Shown here: piece after piece, positions 19,034 through 28,487 of the stretch | Layout of the letters: each line of letters begins with the position of its first letter | How positions within the stretch are numbered: the stretch's first letter is position 1 | Source of the DNA: Thiorhodovibrio winogradskyi | GTDB lineage: Bacteria; Pseudomonadota; Gammaproteobacteria; Chromatiales; Chromatiaceae | Assembly: GCF_036208045.1 (NCBI RefSeq) | Contig: NZ_CP121472.1 | Span: 4,289,531 to 4,353,530, forward strand | DNA length: 64,000 bases | Direction: 5' to 3' | The notes under the pieces: model-generated | Told to the model about the DNA's origin: nothing | The model's input: only the letters and a program-made list of their open reading frames with translations | Databases searched by the model: none | Program-made: the position numbers and the translations under genes

Positions 19034-22000
19034 ATGTTCTTCCCCAAGCTGCGTAGCATCGCCACCCCCAGTGTCATCACCCTGCCGGCCAGCGCCAACC
19101 TAGCCGAGGTGGCGCGCACCATGGGCCAGCACAACATCCGCAGTGTCGTGGTCAGCCTCAATCCCGGCTACCGGCTGATCCTATCCAGCCGCCTGCTAGC
19201 CTTTCAGACTCAGGGGGTGCCGCTAGCGACGCCGCTCGTGGAACTCGACCTGCCGGAGCCAGCGCTATGCGATCCCGATGAAACAGTGCTTGAAGGGCTG
19301 AACGCCATTCGCAATCCGGCCGAGCACATCTGCCTGGTGGGCCAGTCCGGCGAGCTTGAGGGCATCGTCAGTTACAGCGACCTCGCCGCCAGCCTCGACC
19401 CCAGCATGCTCGCCGAGACCCAGAGCCTGGGCGAACTGATCCAGGGCATGCAGCCACTCACTGTAGACGAAAGACCCTCGGTGCTCAGGGTCATGGAACG
19501 CATGGACCAAGGCCAGTTCACCGCCTGCATTGTGCTGCACGAGCAACGCCCGGTCGGCATCCTCACCCAGCGCGACATGGTGGAGCTGATCAGCTCCAGT
19601 GCTAACCTCGACCAGCCGGTGGGCGCCTGCATGACAGCGCCGGTCAAGACGCTGAGCCGCGAAACCACCATTTCCGATGCCTTGCGTGTGTGCCGCCAGC
19701 AACACATCAAGCGCGTGGTGGTGGTTGATGGCGCGGGGTGCTTTAGCGGGCTGGTTAGCCAGCGCGATCTGGTCAGCCTCTACTACAACCACTGGTTCAA
19801 CCTGCTCAAGCAGCATCAGCGCGAGCTTGACCAGCTCAACCAGCAGATGCAGGCTAACTACCAGGCGCTGGAGGCCCAGGAACAGCGTTTCCGCGCTCTG
19901 TTCAACCACTACCCGGACGCCACCCTGCTGATCGATCTTGCCGACGGCGCCACCCTGGAGTTCAACGCCCGGGCGCACCAACAGCTCGGTTACAGCGCCG
20001 AAGAATTCGCCCGCCTGCGCATTGGCGACTATGAGGCGATCGAAACCGCGGAGGAAACCGCCCAACACATCCAGCAAATTATCGACGAGGGTTACGATCA
20101 CTTCGAGACCCGCCATCGTCACAAGGACGGTCATCTGATCGATGTCAGCGTCACCGCCACCCTCCTCGACTTGGGCGGTCGTCGCTGCCTGCTAGCGGTC
20201 AGTCGTGACATCTCGCCCTTTAAACAGGCCGAACAGGCACTCAAGGACCGCGACCAGCGCTTGCAGCAACTGGCCGCGCACAGCCGAACCGTGACCTGGT
20301 CCGTGGATGCCAATGGTCTGTATACCGACGTCAGCGCGGTCGCCACCAGCGTCTGGGGCTATGCGCCTGAGGAGCTGATCGGTCGCAAGCACTTCTATGA
20401 GCTGCATCCGGAGGAGGATCGCGACGCTTTCAAGGCCGCGGTCTTCTCCGGTTTCGCCCGCCATGAGACCTTTGTTGGACTCAACAATGCCGTTGTTCAT
20501 CAGCAAGGGCAGCGACTGTGGATGTCGACCCACGCCTTTCCGCTGATCGACGCCGAGGGCCAGTTACGCGGCTACCAGGGCAGCGATCTCGATATCACCG
20601 AGTCCATCCATGCCAAGCAGGCGCTGGAGGCGGAGAAGGAACGCTTCGAGGGCATATTCGAGAAGACCGGCAGCGCCGTGGCCATTTACCAACCTATTGG
20701 CGCTGGGGAGGATTTTGTCTTCACCGGCTACAACAGCGCCGCCGAGCGCATGGATCGTAAGGATCGCACCGAGGTCATCGGCCGCCGCCTGAGCGAGTGT
20801 TTCCCCGCCGCTAGGGAGATGGGGCTGCTAGATATCCTGCGTCGCGTTGCCCAAACCGGGGAGAGCGAATACATCCCCATTGCGCGTTACCAAGCGGGAG
20901 ATCTGCAAGTCTGGCGCGAGAACACCATCTTCAAGCTGTCCTCGGGCGAGGTGGTGGCGGTCTATAACGATCTGACCGAGATCAAACAATCGCAGGAAGC
21001 CGCCGAGCGCGCCAATCGCTCCAAGAGTCAGTTCCTTGCCAACATGAGCCACGAGATTCGCACCCCGATGAATGCGGTCATCGGGCTCAGCGACCTGCTG
21101 CTGCATACCCCGCTCGATGCCAAGCAGCGCGACTACCTGGGCAAGATTCGCGACTCCTCGCGCATGCTACTCGGCATCATCAACGACATTCTGGATTATT
21201 CAAAAATCGAGGCCGGCAAGCTGGAACTGGAAGCGCACAGCTTTCGCCTGGAGGATTTGCTCGATCAGATGCGCACCCTGTTCGCCGCCGCCGCTGATGC
21301 CAGCGGCATCGAACTCATCTTTGAGTTAGACATTCTCCATCCGCGCACTCTCGAAGGCGATGCCCTGCGCCTGGCCCAGGTGCTGACCAATCTGCTCAGC
21401 AACGCGATCAAGTTCACCGATCGTGGCCAGGTGAGTCTGTCCATTCGCGAGCAAGGCCTGAGCGATACCGGCATGGAACTGGAATTCGCCGTGCGCGATA
21501 CCGGCATCGGCATCGCCCTCGCGCAACAAGAGCGCTTGTTCAAGGCCTTCACCCAGGCCGACAGTTCCACCACGCGCAAATATGGTGGCACTGGGCTCGG
21601 GCTAGTCATCAGCCAACGGCTGGTCGAACGCATGGGCAGCGAGTTGCGGGTAACCTCCACCCCAAGCCGGGGCAGCACTTTTTCCTTCACCATCACCCTG
21701 CCGGTGGCCGCCGAGGATGAGGTCCAACCCGCCGCCGTGATCACGCCCGGCACGCGCGTGCTAGTAGTGGACGACCACGAGGCCGCGCGCACCGTCCTGC
21801 GCGGCATTCTCGAATCCCAAGGCGCATCGGTCGAGGAAGCCGACAGCGGCCAGGCGGCGATCGACGCCGTGGCGCGCGCCGAAGAGGCCGGCCGCCCCTT
21901 CGCTTTCATCCTGATGGACTGGAAAATGCCAGGCGAACTCGACGGGATCGCCACCCTAGAGCGCTTGCAGGCCTTGCGCGACAGCCGCGAACTAAGCCAG

Positions 22001-23248
22001 GATGCCACGCCCGCGCTCATCGTCAGCGCCTACAGTCAAGATGATCTCGCGCCCCATGCCGCTCGCTACCGGGCATTTCTGAACAAACCGGTCACCCCAC
22101 GCGCCCTACTCGATGCCATGCACCAGGCGCTTGGCAGCCATGACGGCAGTCGCGAAGCGCCGCTCGCCCGCGCCCTGCCCTGCTTTCGCGATTCAACCGT
22201 GTTGCTGGTGGAGGACAACGCCCTGAATCAGGAAGTGGCCTGCGCCATCATGGAAAAGACCCAGGTGCGCATCATTCTGGCGGAAAACGGCCAGGAAGCG
22301 GTGGAGCGTGTCGCCGAGCAAGATATCGATCTGATTCTGATGGACTTGCAGATGCCAGTCATGGATGGCTTCGAGGCCGCCCGACGGATTCGCACGCACC
22401 ACCCCGACCTGCCCATGGTGGCGCTGTCCGCCGCCGTGATGGAAGAGGACCGCGCGCGCGCCCAGGCCGCCGGCATGAACGATCATCTCGCCAAACCCAT
22501 CGACAGCCAGGCGTTAATCAGAACCTTAAGTAAATGGCTGTGCTCAGGCGAGGTTGCACCCGCTCCCAAGCCCCAGCTTACCAACCGGTTAACCCCCGAG
22601 TCCACCGCACCCCTTAGTGCAACCCCCAATGACGCCATCCTGCCCACTGGACTCACCGCTATTGACACGACCAGCGGGCTTAAGCGTTTTGACGGTGACC
22701 GGGTATTGTATCTGCGCACTCTTCATCGATTGAGAGAGCAACTCGATCACGAATTTTCGGACCTACACGCAGCCTTGACGACGCCCAATGATCCAAGTCT
22801 GGCGCGCCAGCTGCATACTCTCAAAGGACTGGCGGCCATGGTCGGCGCCAACGACCTAGCGGCACGCGCGCAAGCGCTGGAACAGCCATTGCGCGCCGAT
22901 GACCTGGCGCGCGACGCCGACATCCAGTCTTTTGTCGCAGCGCTAGCAGGGGTCCGCGAGCAACTTGGCAGCCTACCACGGTTAGCTGAACCCGCAGCCC
23001 GGGCAGCGGGTGATGCGGGCGCGCCTCCCGCCGAAATCATTGCCAGCATCCTCCGCGCCCTGACCCAGGGGGAACTGATCGAGGATGCGCCCTTGGCCGA
23101 GATCATCCACTACTTTGCGCGCCAGGTCGATCCCGAAGCCACGCAAGCACTTCAGACGCACATAGAACACTTCGAGCATGAGGCCGCCATCGCCCAACTG
23201 CGCGAGCTGGCCACCCGCGCCGGGCTGCGTCTCGGCGGCGATGATTGA
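19034..23248 (+). CDS. CBS-PAS hybrid sensor histidine kinase with two receivers and Hpt
   Basis: Very large cytoplasmic phosphorelay protein (1404 residues, no membrane helices). Order: four CBS motifs (about 8-260), a coiled linker, three PAS domains (about 285-655), HisKA with NMSHEIRTPMN (His673), HATPase with NLLSNAIKF, DTGIGI and GGTGLGL (about 780-895), receiver 1 (Asp962), receiver 2 (LVEDN, Asp1104 in LILMDLQMP) and a C-terminal Hpt domain with His1261 in HTLKGLAAM. CBS pairs bind adenine nucleotides or SAM in other proteins, so energy status is a plausible input. The diguanylate cyclase 21 bases downstream is its probable output partner. Confidence 0.9.
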   Translation: MFFPKLRSIATPSVITLPASANLAEVARTMGQHNIRSVVVSLNPGYRLILSSRLLAFQTQGVPLATPLVELDLPEPALCDPDETVLEGLNAIRNPAEHICLVGQSGELEGIVSYSDLAASLDPSMLAETQSLGELIQGMQPLTVDERPSVLRVMERMDQGQFTACIVLHEQRPVGILTQRDMVELISSSANLDQPVGACMTAPVKTLSRETTISDALRVCRQQHIKRVVVVDGAGCFSGLVSQRDLVSLYYNHWFNLLKQHQRELDQLNQQMQANYQALEAQEQRFRALFNHYPDATLLIDLADGATLEFNARAHQQLGYSAEEFARLRIGDYEAIETAEETAQHIQQIIDEGYDHFETRHRHKDGHLIDVSVTATLLDLGGRRCLLAVSRDISPFKQAEQALKDRDQRLQQLAAHSRTVTWSVDANGLYTDVSAVATSVWGYAPEELIGRKHFYELHPEEDRDAFKAAVFSGFARHETFVGLNNAVVHQQGQRLWMSTHAFPLIDAEGQLRGYQGSDLDITESIHAKQALEAEKERFEGIFEKTGSAVAIYQPIGAGEDFVFTGYNSAAERMDRKDRTEVIGRRLSECFPAAREMGLLDILRRVAQTGESEYIPIARYQAGDLQVWRENTIFKLSSGEVVAVYNDLTEIKQSQEAAERANRSKSQFLANMSHEIRTPMNAVIGLSDLLLHTPLDAKQRDYLGKIRDSSRMLLGIINDILDYSKIEAGKLELEAHSFRLEDLLDQMRTLFAAAADASGIELIFELDILHPRTLEGDALRLAQVLTNLLSNAIKFTDRGQVSLSIREQGLSDTGMELEFAVRDTGIGIALAQQERLFKAFTQADSSTTRKYGGTGLGLVISQRLVERMGSELRVTSTPSRGSTFSFTITLPVAAEDEVQPAAVITPGTRVLVVDDHEAARTVLRGILESQGASVEEADSGQAAIDAVARAEEAGRPFAFILMDWKMPGELDGIATLERLQALRDSRELSQDATPALIVSAYSQDDLAPHAARYRAFLNKPVTPRALLDAMHQALGSHDGSREAPLARALPCFRDSTVLLVEDNALNQEVACAIMEKTQVRIILAENGQEAVERVAEQDIDLILMDLQMPVMDGFEAARRIRTHHPDLPMVALSAAVMEEDRARAQAAGMNDHLAKPIDSQALIRTLSKWLCSGEVAPAPKPQLTNRLTPESTAPLSATPNDAILPTGLTAIDTTSGLKRFDGDRVLYLRTLHRLREQLDHEFSDLHAALTTPNDPSLARQLHTLKGLAAMVGANDLAARAQALEQPLRADDLARDADIQSFVAALAGVREQLGSLPRLAEPAARAAGDAGAPPAEIIASILRALTQGELIEDAPLAEIIHYFARQVDPEATQALQTHIEHFEHEAAIAQLRELATRAGLRLGGDD

Positions 23249-23269
23249 GCGCGAGAACCAGAGGATCCA

Positions 23270-24190
23270 ATGCCGGAGAAAAAGCCTACCGTCCTCATCG
23301 TCGATGACCAGCCGAGCAACATCGCGCTGCTCGCCGCGTTGTTGAAAGGCGACTACCGCATCCTGACCGCCACCAGTGGTCACAAGGCACTGGAGTTAGC
23401 CGAGAGCAAGCACCCCCCGGATCTTATCCTGCTGGATGTAATCATGCCCGGGATGGATGGCCATGAAGTCTGCCGCCGCCTCAAGAACCAGGAATCCACC
23501 CGCGGCATTCCAGTGATTTTCGTCACCGGCATGAACGACGACAAGGACGAGGAGCACGGCCTCAACCTGGGCGCGGCAGATTACATCTCCAAACCCTTCA
23601 ACCCAGCCATTGTGCGAGCGCGGGTGCGCAACCAGGTCAACCTCAAGCTGCGCACCGACACACTGGAACAAATCTCATGGGAAGACGCCCTGACCGGCAT
23701 CCCCAATCGGCGTCGCTTTGATCAGAAACTCACCGAGGAATGGGCGCGCGCGACCCGTCACGGCCAACCGCTGTCCCTGCTGATGATCGACATCGATCAG
23801 TTCAAACCCTTCAACGACCACTATGGCCATGGCGCCGGAGACGAATGTCTCAGGCGCGTCGCCCAGGCCTTGGTCCGGGTACCCAATCGTCCCACCGACC
23901 TGGTGGCCCGTTATGGCGGCGAGGAATTCGCGGTGATTCTGCCGGACGCCGATGCCACCGGCGCGCGGGAGTTCGCCCTGCGCCTGCTTGATGCCGTGCG
24001 CGCGCTAAAGCTGAAACATGCTTACTCAGAGGTTGCCCCGCATGTGACCTTGAGCATCGGCGGCGCGACTCAGGCCACCGCCAGCCGCATGCCGGACGCC
24101 GATGCGCTGAAAAAGACGGCCGACGACGCGCTCTATCACGCCAAGACCAGCGGGCGAAATCAATACAGTGCACACCGCCTGTCTCATTAA
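23270..24190 (+). CDS. Receiver-GGDEF diguanylate cyclase
   Basis: 306 residues. The receiver (about 8-125) has VDDQ, phospho-acceptor Asp in LILLDVIMPG and Lys in YISKPF. The GGDEF domain (about 135-300) has DALTGIPNRRRFD, the active loop GGEEF and a feedback-inhibition I-site RPTD five residues earlier, so it should make c-di-GMP and be product-inhibited. It follows the hybrid kinase with a 21-base gap and is probably phosphorylated by it. Confidence 0.93.
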   Translation: MPEKKPTVLIVDDQPSNIALLAALLKGDYRILTATSGHKALELAESKHPPDLILLDVIMPGMDGHEVCRRLKNQESTRGIPVIFVTGMNDDKDEEHGLNLGAADYISKPFNPAIVRARVRNQVNLKLRTDTLEQISWEDALTGIPNRRRFDQKLTEEWARATRHGQPLSLLMIDIDQFKPFNDHYGHGAGDECLRRVAQALVRVPNRPTDLVARYGGEEFAVILPDADATGAREFALRLLDAVRALKLKHAYSEVAPHVTLSIGGATQATASRMPDADALKKTADDALYHAKTSGRNQYSAHRLSH

Positions 24191-24218
24191 GCTGAAACAG
24201 CTTCCCCGCAAAGACGGC

Positions 24219-24902
24219 CTATTTGAGCGGCCGCCCGCGCGGCCGGGCCTGGCGCCGCTGACCGGTGATATGCTCGATTTCCTGCAAAAAATCCTCGTTA
24301 CCAATGGGCTGGGATTGCTGAATCGCCAGACGGAACTCGGCAATGGTGCGATGACTCAGCTCGGTATTGAACAACTCCAAATAGGCCGCCTGTCGGGATT
24401 CAGGCGACTCGCCTAAGGCCAGATAGCAGTCATGCGGGATTAGCAATGGATCATCCGTGCCAAGCGCATTGGCCCGATAGCTGCTCCAGGGATAGTCTCC
24501 CGGGTCCGATACCCTATCGGTGCGCACCGGATTGAGTTCAATGTAACGCTGGCAACGCAGCAGATAGTGCCCGCCATCAAGCAGCGAGGACTTGTAGCGA
24601 CTATCCCACAGGGTACCGACACGCCTGTAGGTGGTATTGATGTATTGCACATAGCGCCGCCCAATGGCCATCATCAGGCGGGATAGATCCTCCGCCGCTT
24701 GGGGAGTGACCAGTAAATGCACGTGATTGGCCATCAGCACATAGGCATGCAGGCGAACACCAGTCTTTGCCAGCGCTGCCCCGAGCGCGTCAAGATAGGC
24801 GCGATAGTCTTCCTCGGCGAAGAAACAGGCCGCGCGCTTGTGACCCCGCTGGATGAGGTGGTGGGGATAATCTGGCAGGTGTAATCTGGGTCGACGTGGC
24901 AT
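24219..24902 (-). CDS. REP-associated tyrosine transposase (Y1/IS200-like)
   Basis: HUH endonuclease of the RAYT group. Starts MPRRPRLHLPDYPHHLIQRG, contains the HUH motif NHVHLLV, the YVQYIN segment with the likely catalytic Tyr, and RYIELNPVR. Length 227 residues, complete. ATG 24902 was chosen over the longer frame because MPRRPR is the usual family start. RAYTs are normally single-copy and domesticated, linked to REP palindromes; I did not find a clear REP array beside it. Confidence 0.88.
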   Translation of the reverse strand: MPRRPRLHLPDYPHHLIQRGHKRAACFFAEEDYRAYLDALGAALAKTGVRLHAYVLMANHVHLLVTPQAAEDLSRLMMAIGRRYVQYINTTYRRVGTLWDSRYKSSLLDGGHYLLRCQRYIELNPVRTDRVSDPGDYPWSSYRANALGTDDPLLIPHDCYLALGESPESRQAAYLELFNTELSHRTIAEFRLAIQQSQPIGNEDFLQEIEHITGQRRQARPRGRPLK

Positions 24903-25104
24903 GACACAAGTGTAGCAGAAAACATTCAAGCCGCCCCCTTTGCATCCAGCGCATAATACGCAGGAGAGAACACCGATGGCCTATCAATTGGCGTCGCGCG
25001 AGGCGCATAAGCAGACAATTTTGATCACACAGATCAAACATCTGCCGATGGTCGCGTGATAGACAGGATTGTCATAGGTCCGCACGCATCACCGCGCCCG
25101 GCGG

Positions 25105-25803
25105 CTAGGGCGCGAGACGCTCAATGGTCCAGCCCGCGTCGTCGGTGCGACGCTGATAGCGGAAGCGATCATGCAGGCGATTGTCGCGCCCTTGCCAAAA
25201 CTCGACATGCTCCGGCACCACGCGATAGCCGCCCCAGAAGTCAGGCAATGGAACCTGCCCCTCGGCAAAGCGTTGCTTGATCTGCTCCACCTTGGCCTCG
25301 AGCAGCGCGCGGGAGCGGATCACCTGGCTTTGAGGCGAGGCCCAGGCTCCGATCTGGCTGCCGCGTCCGCGGGTGGCGAAATACTTAAGCGACTCAGCCG
25401 TGGAGATACGCTCGGCACGACCGTTAATCTGCACCTGACGGGCAAAAGCCACCCAGGGGAAGAGCAAGGCAACCCGAGGATGGGCTTGAATCTGGCGCGC
25501 TTTGTCACTGCCAAAGTTAGTAAAAAACACGAAACCACGCTGGTCGTAGAGCTTGAGCAATACGCTGCGCACCCATGGCTGGCCGTTGCCGTCGACAGTG
25601 GCCAGGCTCATGGCATTAGGCTCGGGGATCTCAGTCGCGCAAGCAAAGCGGTACCAGCGTTCAAACTGACAAATAGGATCAGAATCAAGGTCTGCACGTT
25701 GCAGACCGCTCTCCATGAAATGGGCGCGCCATTGTGCCGGGGAGTGATCCGGGGAGTAATCCTGTGAACGCGCCGCAGTGTCTTGCAAGTCAAAATCGGT
25801 CAT
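25105..25803 (-). CDS. pdxH: Pyridoxamine 5'-phosphate oxidase
   Basis: FMN enzyme making pyridoxal 5'-phosphate in vitamin B6 synthesis and salvage. 232 residues. Family signatures are EPNAMSLATVDGNGQPWVRS, FFTNFGSDKARQI, SRGSQIG-like GRGSQIGAWASPQSQVI, and the C-terminal FWQGRDNRLHDRFRYQR with a final ERLAP. Complete. It stands alone on the minus strand. Confidence 0.95.
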   Translation of the reverse strand: MTDFDLQDTAARSQDYSPDHSPAQWRAHFMESGLQRADLDSDPICQFERWYRFACATEIPEPNAMSLATVDGNGQPWVRSVLLKLYDQRGFVFFTNFGSDKARQIQAHPRVALLFPWVAFARQVQINGRAERISTAESLKYFATRGRGSQIGAWASPQSQVIRSRALLEAKVEQIKQRFAEGQVPLPDFWGGYRVVPEHVEFWQGRDNRLHDRFRYQRRTDDAGWTIERLAP

Positions 25804-25911
25804 TCATATCGCATCCGAACAAGGCCACAAGCATAAGGAGCAAGTGTCAGTGTGGTAAGCACCGGGAAAGGGGAGATATTGCAGCTAAGCAAAAACCACA
25901 ATGGTCTATTA

Positions 25912-26457
25912 TCAAGCCCCCTTGCGCTCAGCCAACAGCGCCTCGACTTCCTGCTCGGCTGCTGCCCAGTCCTCAAGCTCGTGGCCTGCTTCAAAGCCGC
26001 GTTTCTCGGCGCGATAGTAAGCCGCGTCCTGAATCATTTTATAGCGTTCCTCGGCTGAAACCGCTTTTTTGGCTGCCGTGGCCCGGTTAGACTTACGCGC
26101 GGTGGTCTTGCGCGCTGTGGTTGTTTTAGCCGGAGTCGAGGCCGCGGCGGTTACCGAGCTGTCGCTGCTCGCGGCGGCTTTGTTCGCGGTGGTTTTTGCC
26201 GCGGTGGTCCTGCTCCTTTGGTCGCTAGCTGAGTTGCGAATAGGAGCGCTCTTGCTGGCCGCGGTCGAGGCCTTTGACACCTTGCTGGCGGTCGTCTTGG
26301 CCTCCGCCGTTTTCCGCGTTGCCGTGGTGCCTTTCCTCGGCGTCGTCTTCTTGGCCGGGGTACTGGTAGCGCTGGTCGTCCCTGCCGCGGCGCCGGCTGG
26401 GGCTTGCGCTGCCGCGGTCGCCTTTATGGTGGTTGCGGGTCGCTTTTGCTCTGCCAT
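25912..26457 (-). CDS. DUF2934 protein with long Ala/Thr/Lys-rich histone-like tail
   Basis: 181 residues. The first 130 are a low-complexity tail built from Ala, Thr, Lys, Arg and Ser with repeated AAK, TAR and PAKKTT motifs, like histone H1 or AlgP-type DNA-binding tails. The C-terminal 45 residues form a DUF2934 domain (RYKMIQDAAYYRAEKRGF, then acidic helix). The protein is probably a basic nucleoid- or polyanion-binding protein, but DUF2934 has no established function. The repeats could vary in number between strains. Confidence 0.7.
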   Translation of the reverse strand: MAEQKRPATTIKATAAAQAPAGAAAGTTSATSTPAKKTTPRKGTTATRKTAEAKTTASKVSKASTAASKSAPIRNSASDQRSRTTAAKTTANKAAASSDSSVTAAASTPAKTTTARKTTARKSNRATAAKKAVSAEERYKMIQDAAYYRAEKRGFEAGHELEDWAAAEQEVEALLAERKGA

Positions 26458-26857
26458 GATTGCTCACTCGCTTTAAGTTGGTCGACAATAGATGTTTAAA
26501 GATCAGTCATCCTGAGATCAAACACTTGGGCCAAAGATGGCCATTCGATCAGGCATACGTCCAAAGTGTTGCGGCCAAACACAAAACCACTACCCAGGAT
26601 CACCAAACAAAAAGTGCCGGTCTAGCGACATTGATCTCCGCTCCCTTGCTGCTTGCCAGCTCCCTGACCACTGACACCAACGGGAGAGCAACAGAAGCGC
26701 TCGACTCAGGCTTACTGTTAAGAATACACGAGCGAGATTGCAATCCAAAGACCCGACATGCAATAAATTTGATCTTTTTTATCGGGTATTCGGTTAGATT
26801 TTTTCTGGGCTCGGATTGTCTGGGACGACTCCCTGGCAGGGCACGGTTAGCCCGCCA
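26458..26857. other. Intergenic region with no recognised gene
   Basis: About 400 bases. A 145-codon plus-strand frame crosses it but has no ribosome site or resemblance to known proteins and runs against the two flanking genes, so I do not call it. Confidence 0.4.
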
Positions 26858-27112
26858 TCAAACCTCAGGAACGCCATTAAGCCAGCGGACCAGATAATAG
26901 AGCCTCTGCCCCTCGGATGAGGCGGAAGGACCATAGACGATGGCTGCCTGCCAGCCCGGACGCTCAAGCGCGCGTGAACAAGCCTCCTGTTCCGATGCCA
27001 TCGGCTCGACGCAGCCGGCGGGAAAACGCGCCCGGGACTTGCGTGTTGCCTTCACCAACGCCGGCAACTCGGCCAGGGAATGTGAATCCGGATCGATGAT
27101 GACCTTTGGCAT
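26858..27112 (-). CDS. Small hypothetical protein
   Basis: 84 residues starting MPKVIIDPDSHSLAELPALV and ending LYYLVRWLNGVPEV. Mixed charge, one Cys pair (GCVEP and EACSR) and no membrane segment. Codon use matches the neighbours. Function unknown; possibly a conserved small protein of related bacteria, which I cannot verify. Confidence 0.5.
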   Translation of the reverse strand: MPKVIIDPDSHSLAELPALVKATRKSRARFPAGCVEPMASEQEACSRALERPGWQAAIVYGPSASSEGQRLYYLVRWLNGVPEV

Positions 27113-27263
27113 GTGATGACAAACACCTTCAACGGGACCGCCTCTGTTAAAATCACCCTAAATCTTCTCCAATTCTAGCCCCCACTCTAGCCGTTGTGCT
27201 TGAGGACTCGCCATTGGACCTTGCAACAGCGACATCGGACACTTCGCAACAGGGACAGCCGCA

Positions 27264-28487
27264 ATGATCGCCCACCACGCACTGGTTCTCAACCTCCATC
27301 AGCCCGCCGGGAATCTCGAGCACCTGCTCGACAACCAACCCTGGGAGGCGAAGGAAATCCTGTTCGCGCTCGATCGCATGCCGCGCAGCCTCTGGGGCTG
27401 GGAGGACTTTGCCCGAGTACATCTGTCGCTTTCCGGCACCCTGCTCGAGACGCTGTCCAACCCCGCGTTCCAAAGTCGCGTCCATGGCATTGTCGATTGC
27501 GGCAAACTGTTGTGGCATCTGCAAAATCAACATCTGTTCGAGATTCTTGGCACCGGCTACTACCATCCGGTGCTGCCACTCATACCGGCCGCTGATCGTG
27601 ATCAGCACCTACGCCGCTGGCAGGGCATCGCCCGGCATCTGTTCTGGCGCCCAAACTTTGGTGGCTTATGGCCTCCGGAGATGAGTTTCTCCCAGGAGCT
27701 CATTCCGCTCGCGCGCCGCTTCGGTTATCGCTATGTCATGATCGACAGCGAGAATGTCGAGCCAATCGACACCATGAGCTGGCAGGAACTGCGCTATCGC
27801 CCGCACATTGCCCGCCAGGGCGAGGACGAGATCATCGTCGTGGTGCGCGACCGCGAGCTGTCCGACGCGCAAGAGTCAGGCCTCGATTTGGAGTGGTTTC
27901 TGCGCGAGGTCACCGAGCGCACCAAGTGGTGTGACTTCCCGCCGCTGATCACCACGGCGAGCGACGGCGACAATGGCGGCTGGTTCCGCAATGTCACCGA
28001 AGGATCGAACTTCTGGACGGCTTTTTATCTACCCCTGCTCGAGCAGGCGCGCACTGATCAGGCGCGGATTCGACCGACCTTTATTGAAGACTACTTGAAC
28101 AGTCATGGCGCCCGCGGCGAGGTCCGTATTCGCGCCGCCGCATGGAACACCGGCTGGCACAACGGACAGGGCTTCACCCAATGGACAGGCTCGGAGGCAC
28201 AGCGCCGAACCTACTCGGCCTATCAGGATCTGAGCCGTCGCCTGCAGGCCACCCACGAACGCCTGGCCATGCAGCTTGAAACGCCCGGCGTGAGCGAGGC
28301 ACTGGAAACCGCGACCTGGCGCCTGCTGCGCGCCGAGACCAGTTGCAACACCTATTGGGGCGAGGCCTGGGTCGAACGCGCCGAGGCCGACCTCATGGCC
28401 GCGCGCGCGGCAATCAAAGAAGCCGAAAGCGCCGCTCAGAACCAGCCGATTTGCCATTCAGATCATTCACCGGAGACCGACCAATGA
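27264..28487 (+). CDS. Glycoside hydrolase family 57 protein (first of a pair)
   Basis: 407 residues of the GH57 N-terminal barrel. Motifs: LNLHQPAGN near the start; GLWPPEMSFSQELIPLA near residue 137, with the likely nucleophile Glu in PPEMS; TTASDGDNGGWF near 231 with the acid/base Asp; and a C-terminal helical bundle (TSCNTYWGEAW). GH57 members are alpha-amylases, glucanotransferases or branching enzymes on glycogen-like glucans. It overlaps the next GH57 gene by ATGA (28484-28487). Exact substrate not predictable. Confidence 0.85.
   Translation: MIAHHALVLNLHQPAGNLEHLLDNQPWEAKEILFALDRMPRSLWGWEDFARVHLSLSGTLLETLSNPAFQSRVHGIVDCGKLLWHLQNQHLFEILGTGYYHPVLPLIPAADRDQHLRRWQGIARHLFWRPNFGGLWPPEMSFSQELIPLARRFGYRYVMIDSENVEPIDTMSWQELRYRPHIARQGEDEIIVVVRDRELSDAQESGLDLEWFLREVTERTKWCDFPPLITTASDGDNGGWFRNVTEGSNFWTAFYLPLLEQARTDQARIRPTFIEDYLNSHGARGEVRIRAAAWNTGWHNGQGFTQWTGSEAQRRTYSAYQDLSRRLQATHERLAMQLETPGVSEALETATWRLLRAETSCNTYWGEAWVERAEADLMAARAAIKEAESAAQNQPICHSDHSPETDQ

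Noticed and set aside
26460..26897. 145-codon frame between the DUF2934 gene and the next small gene
   Set aside because: No ribosome site, no motif, and it overlaps the ends of opposing genes.
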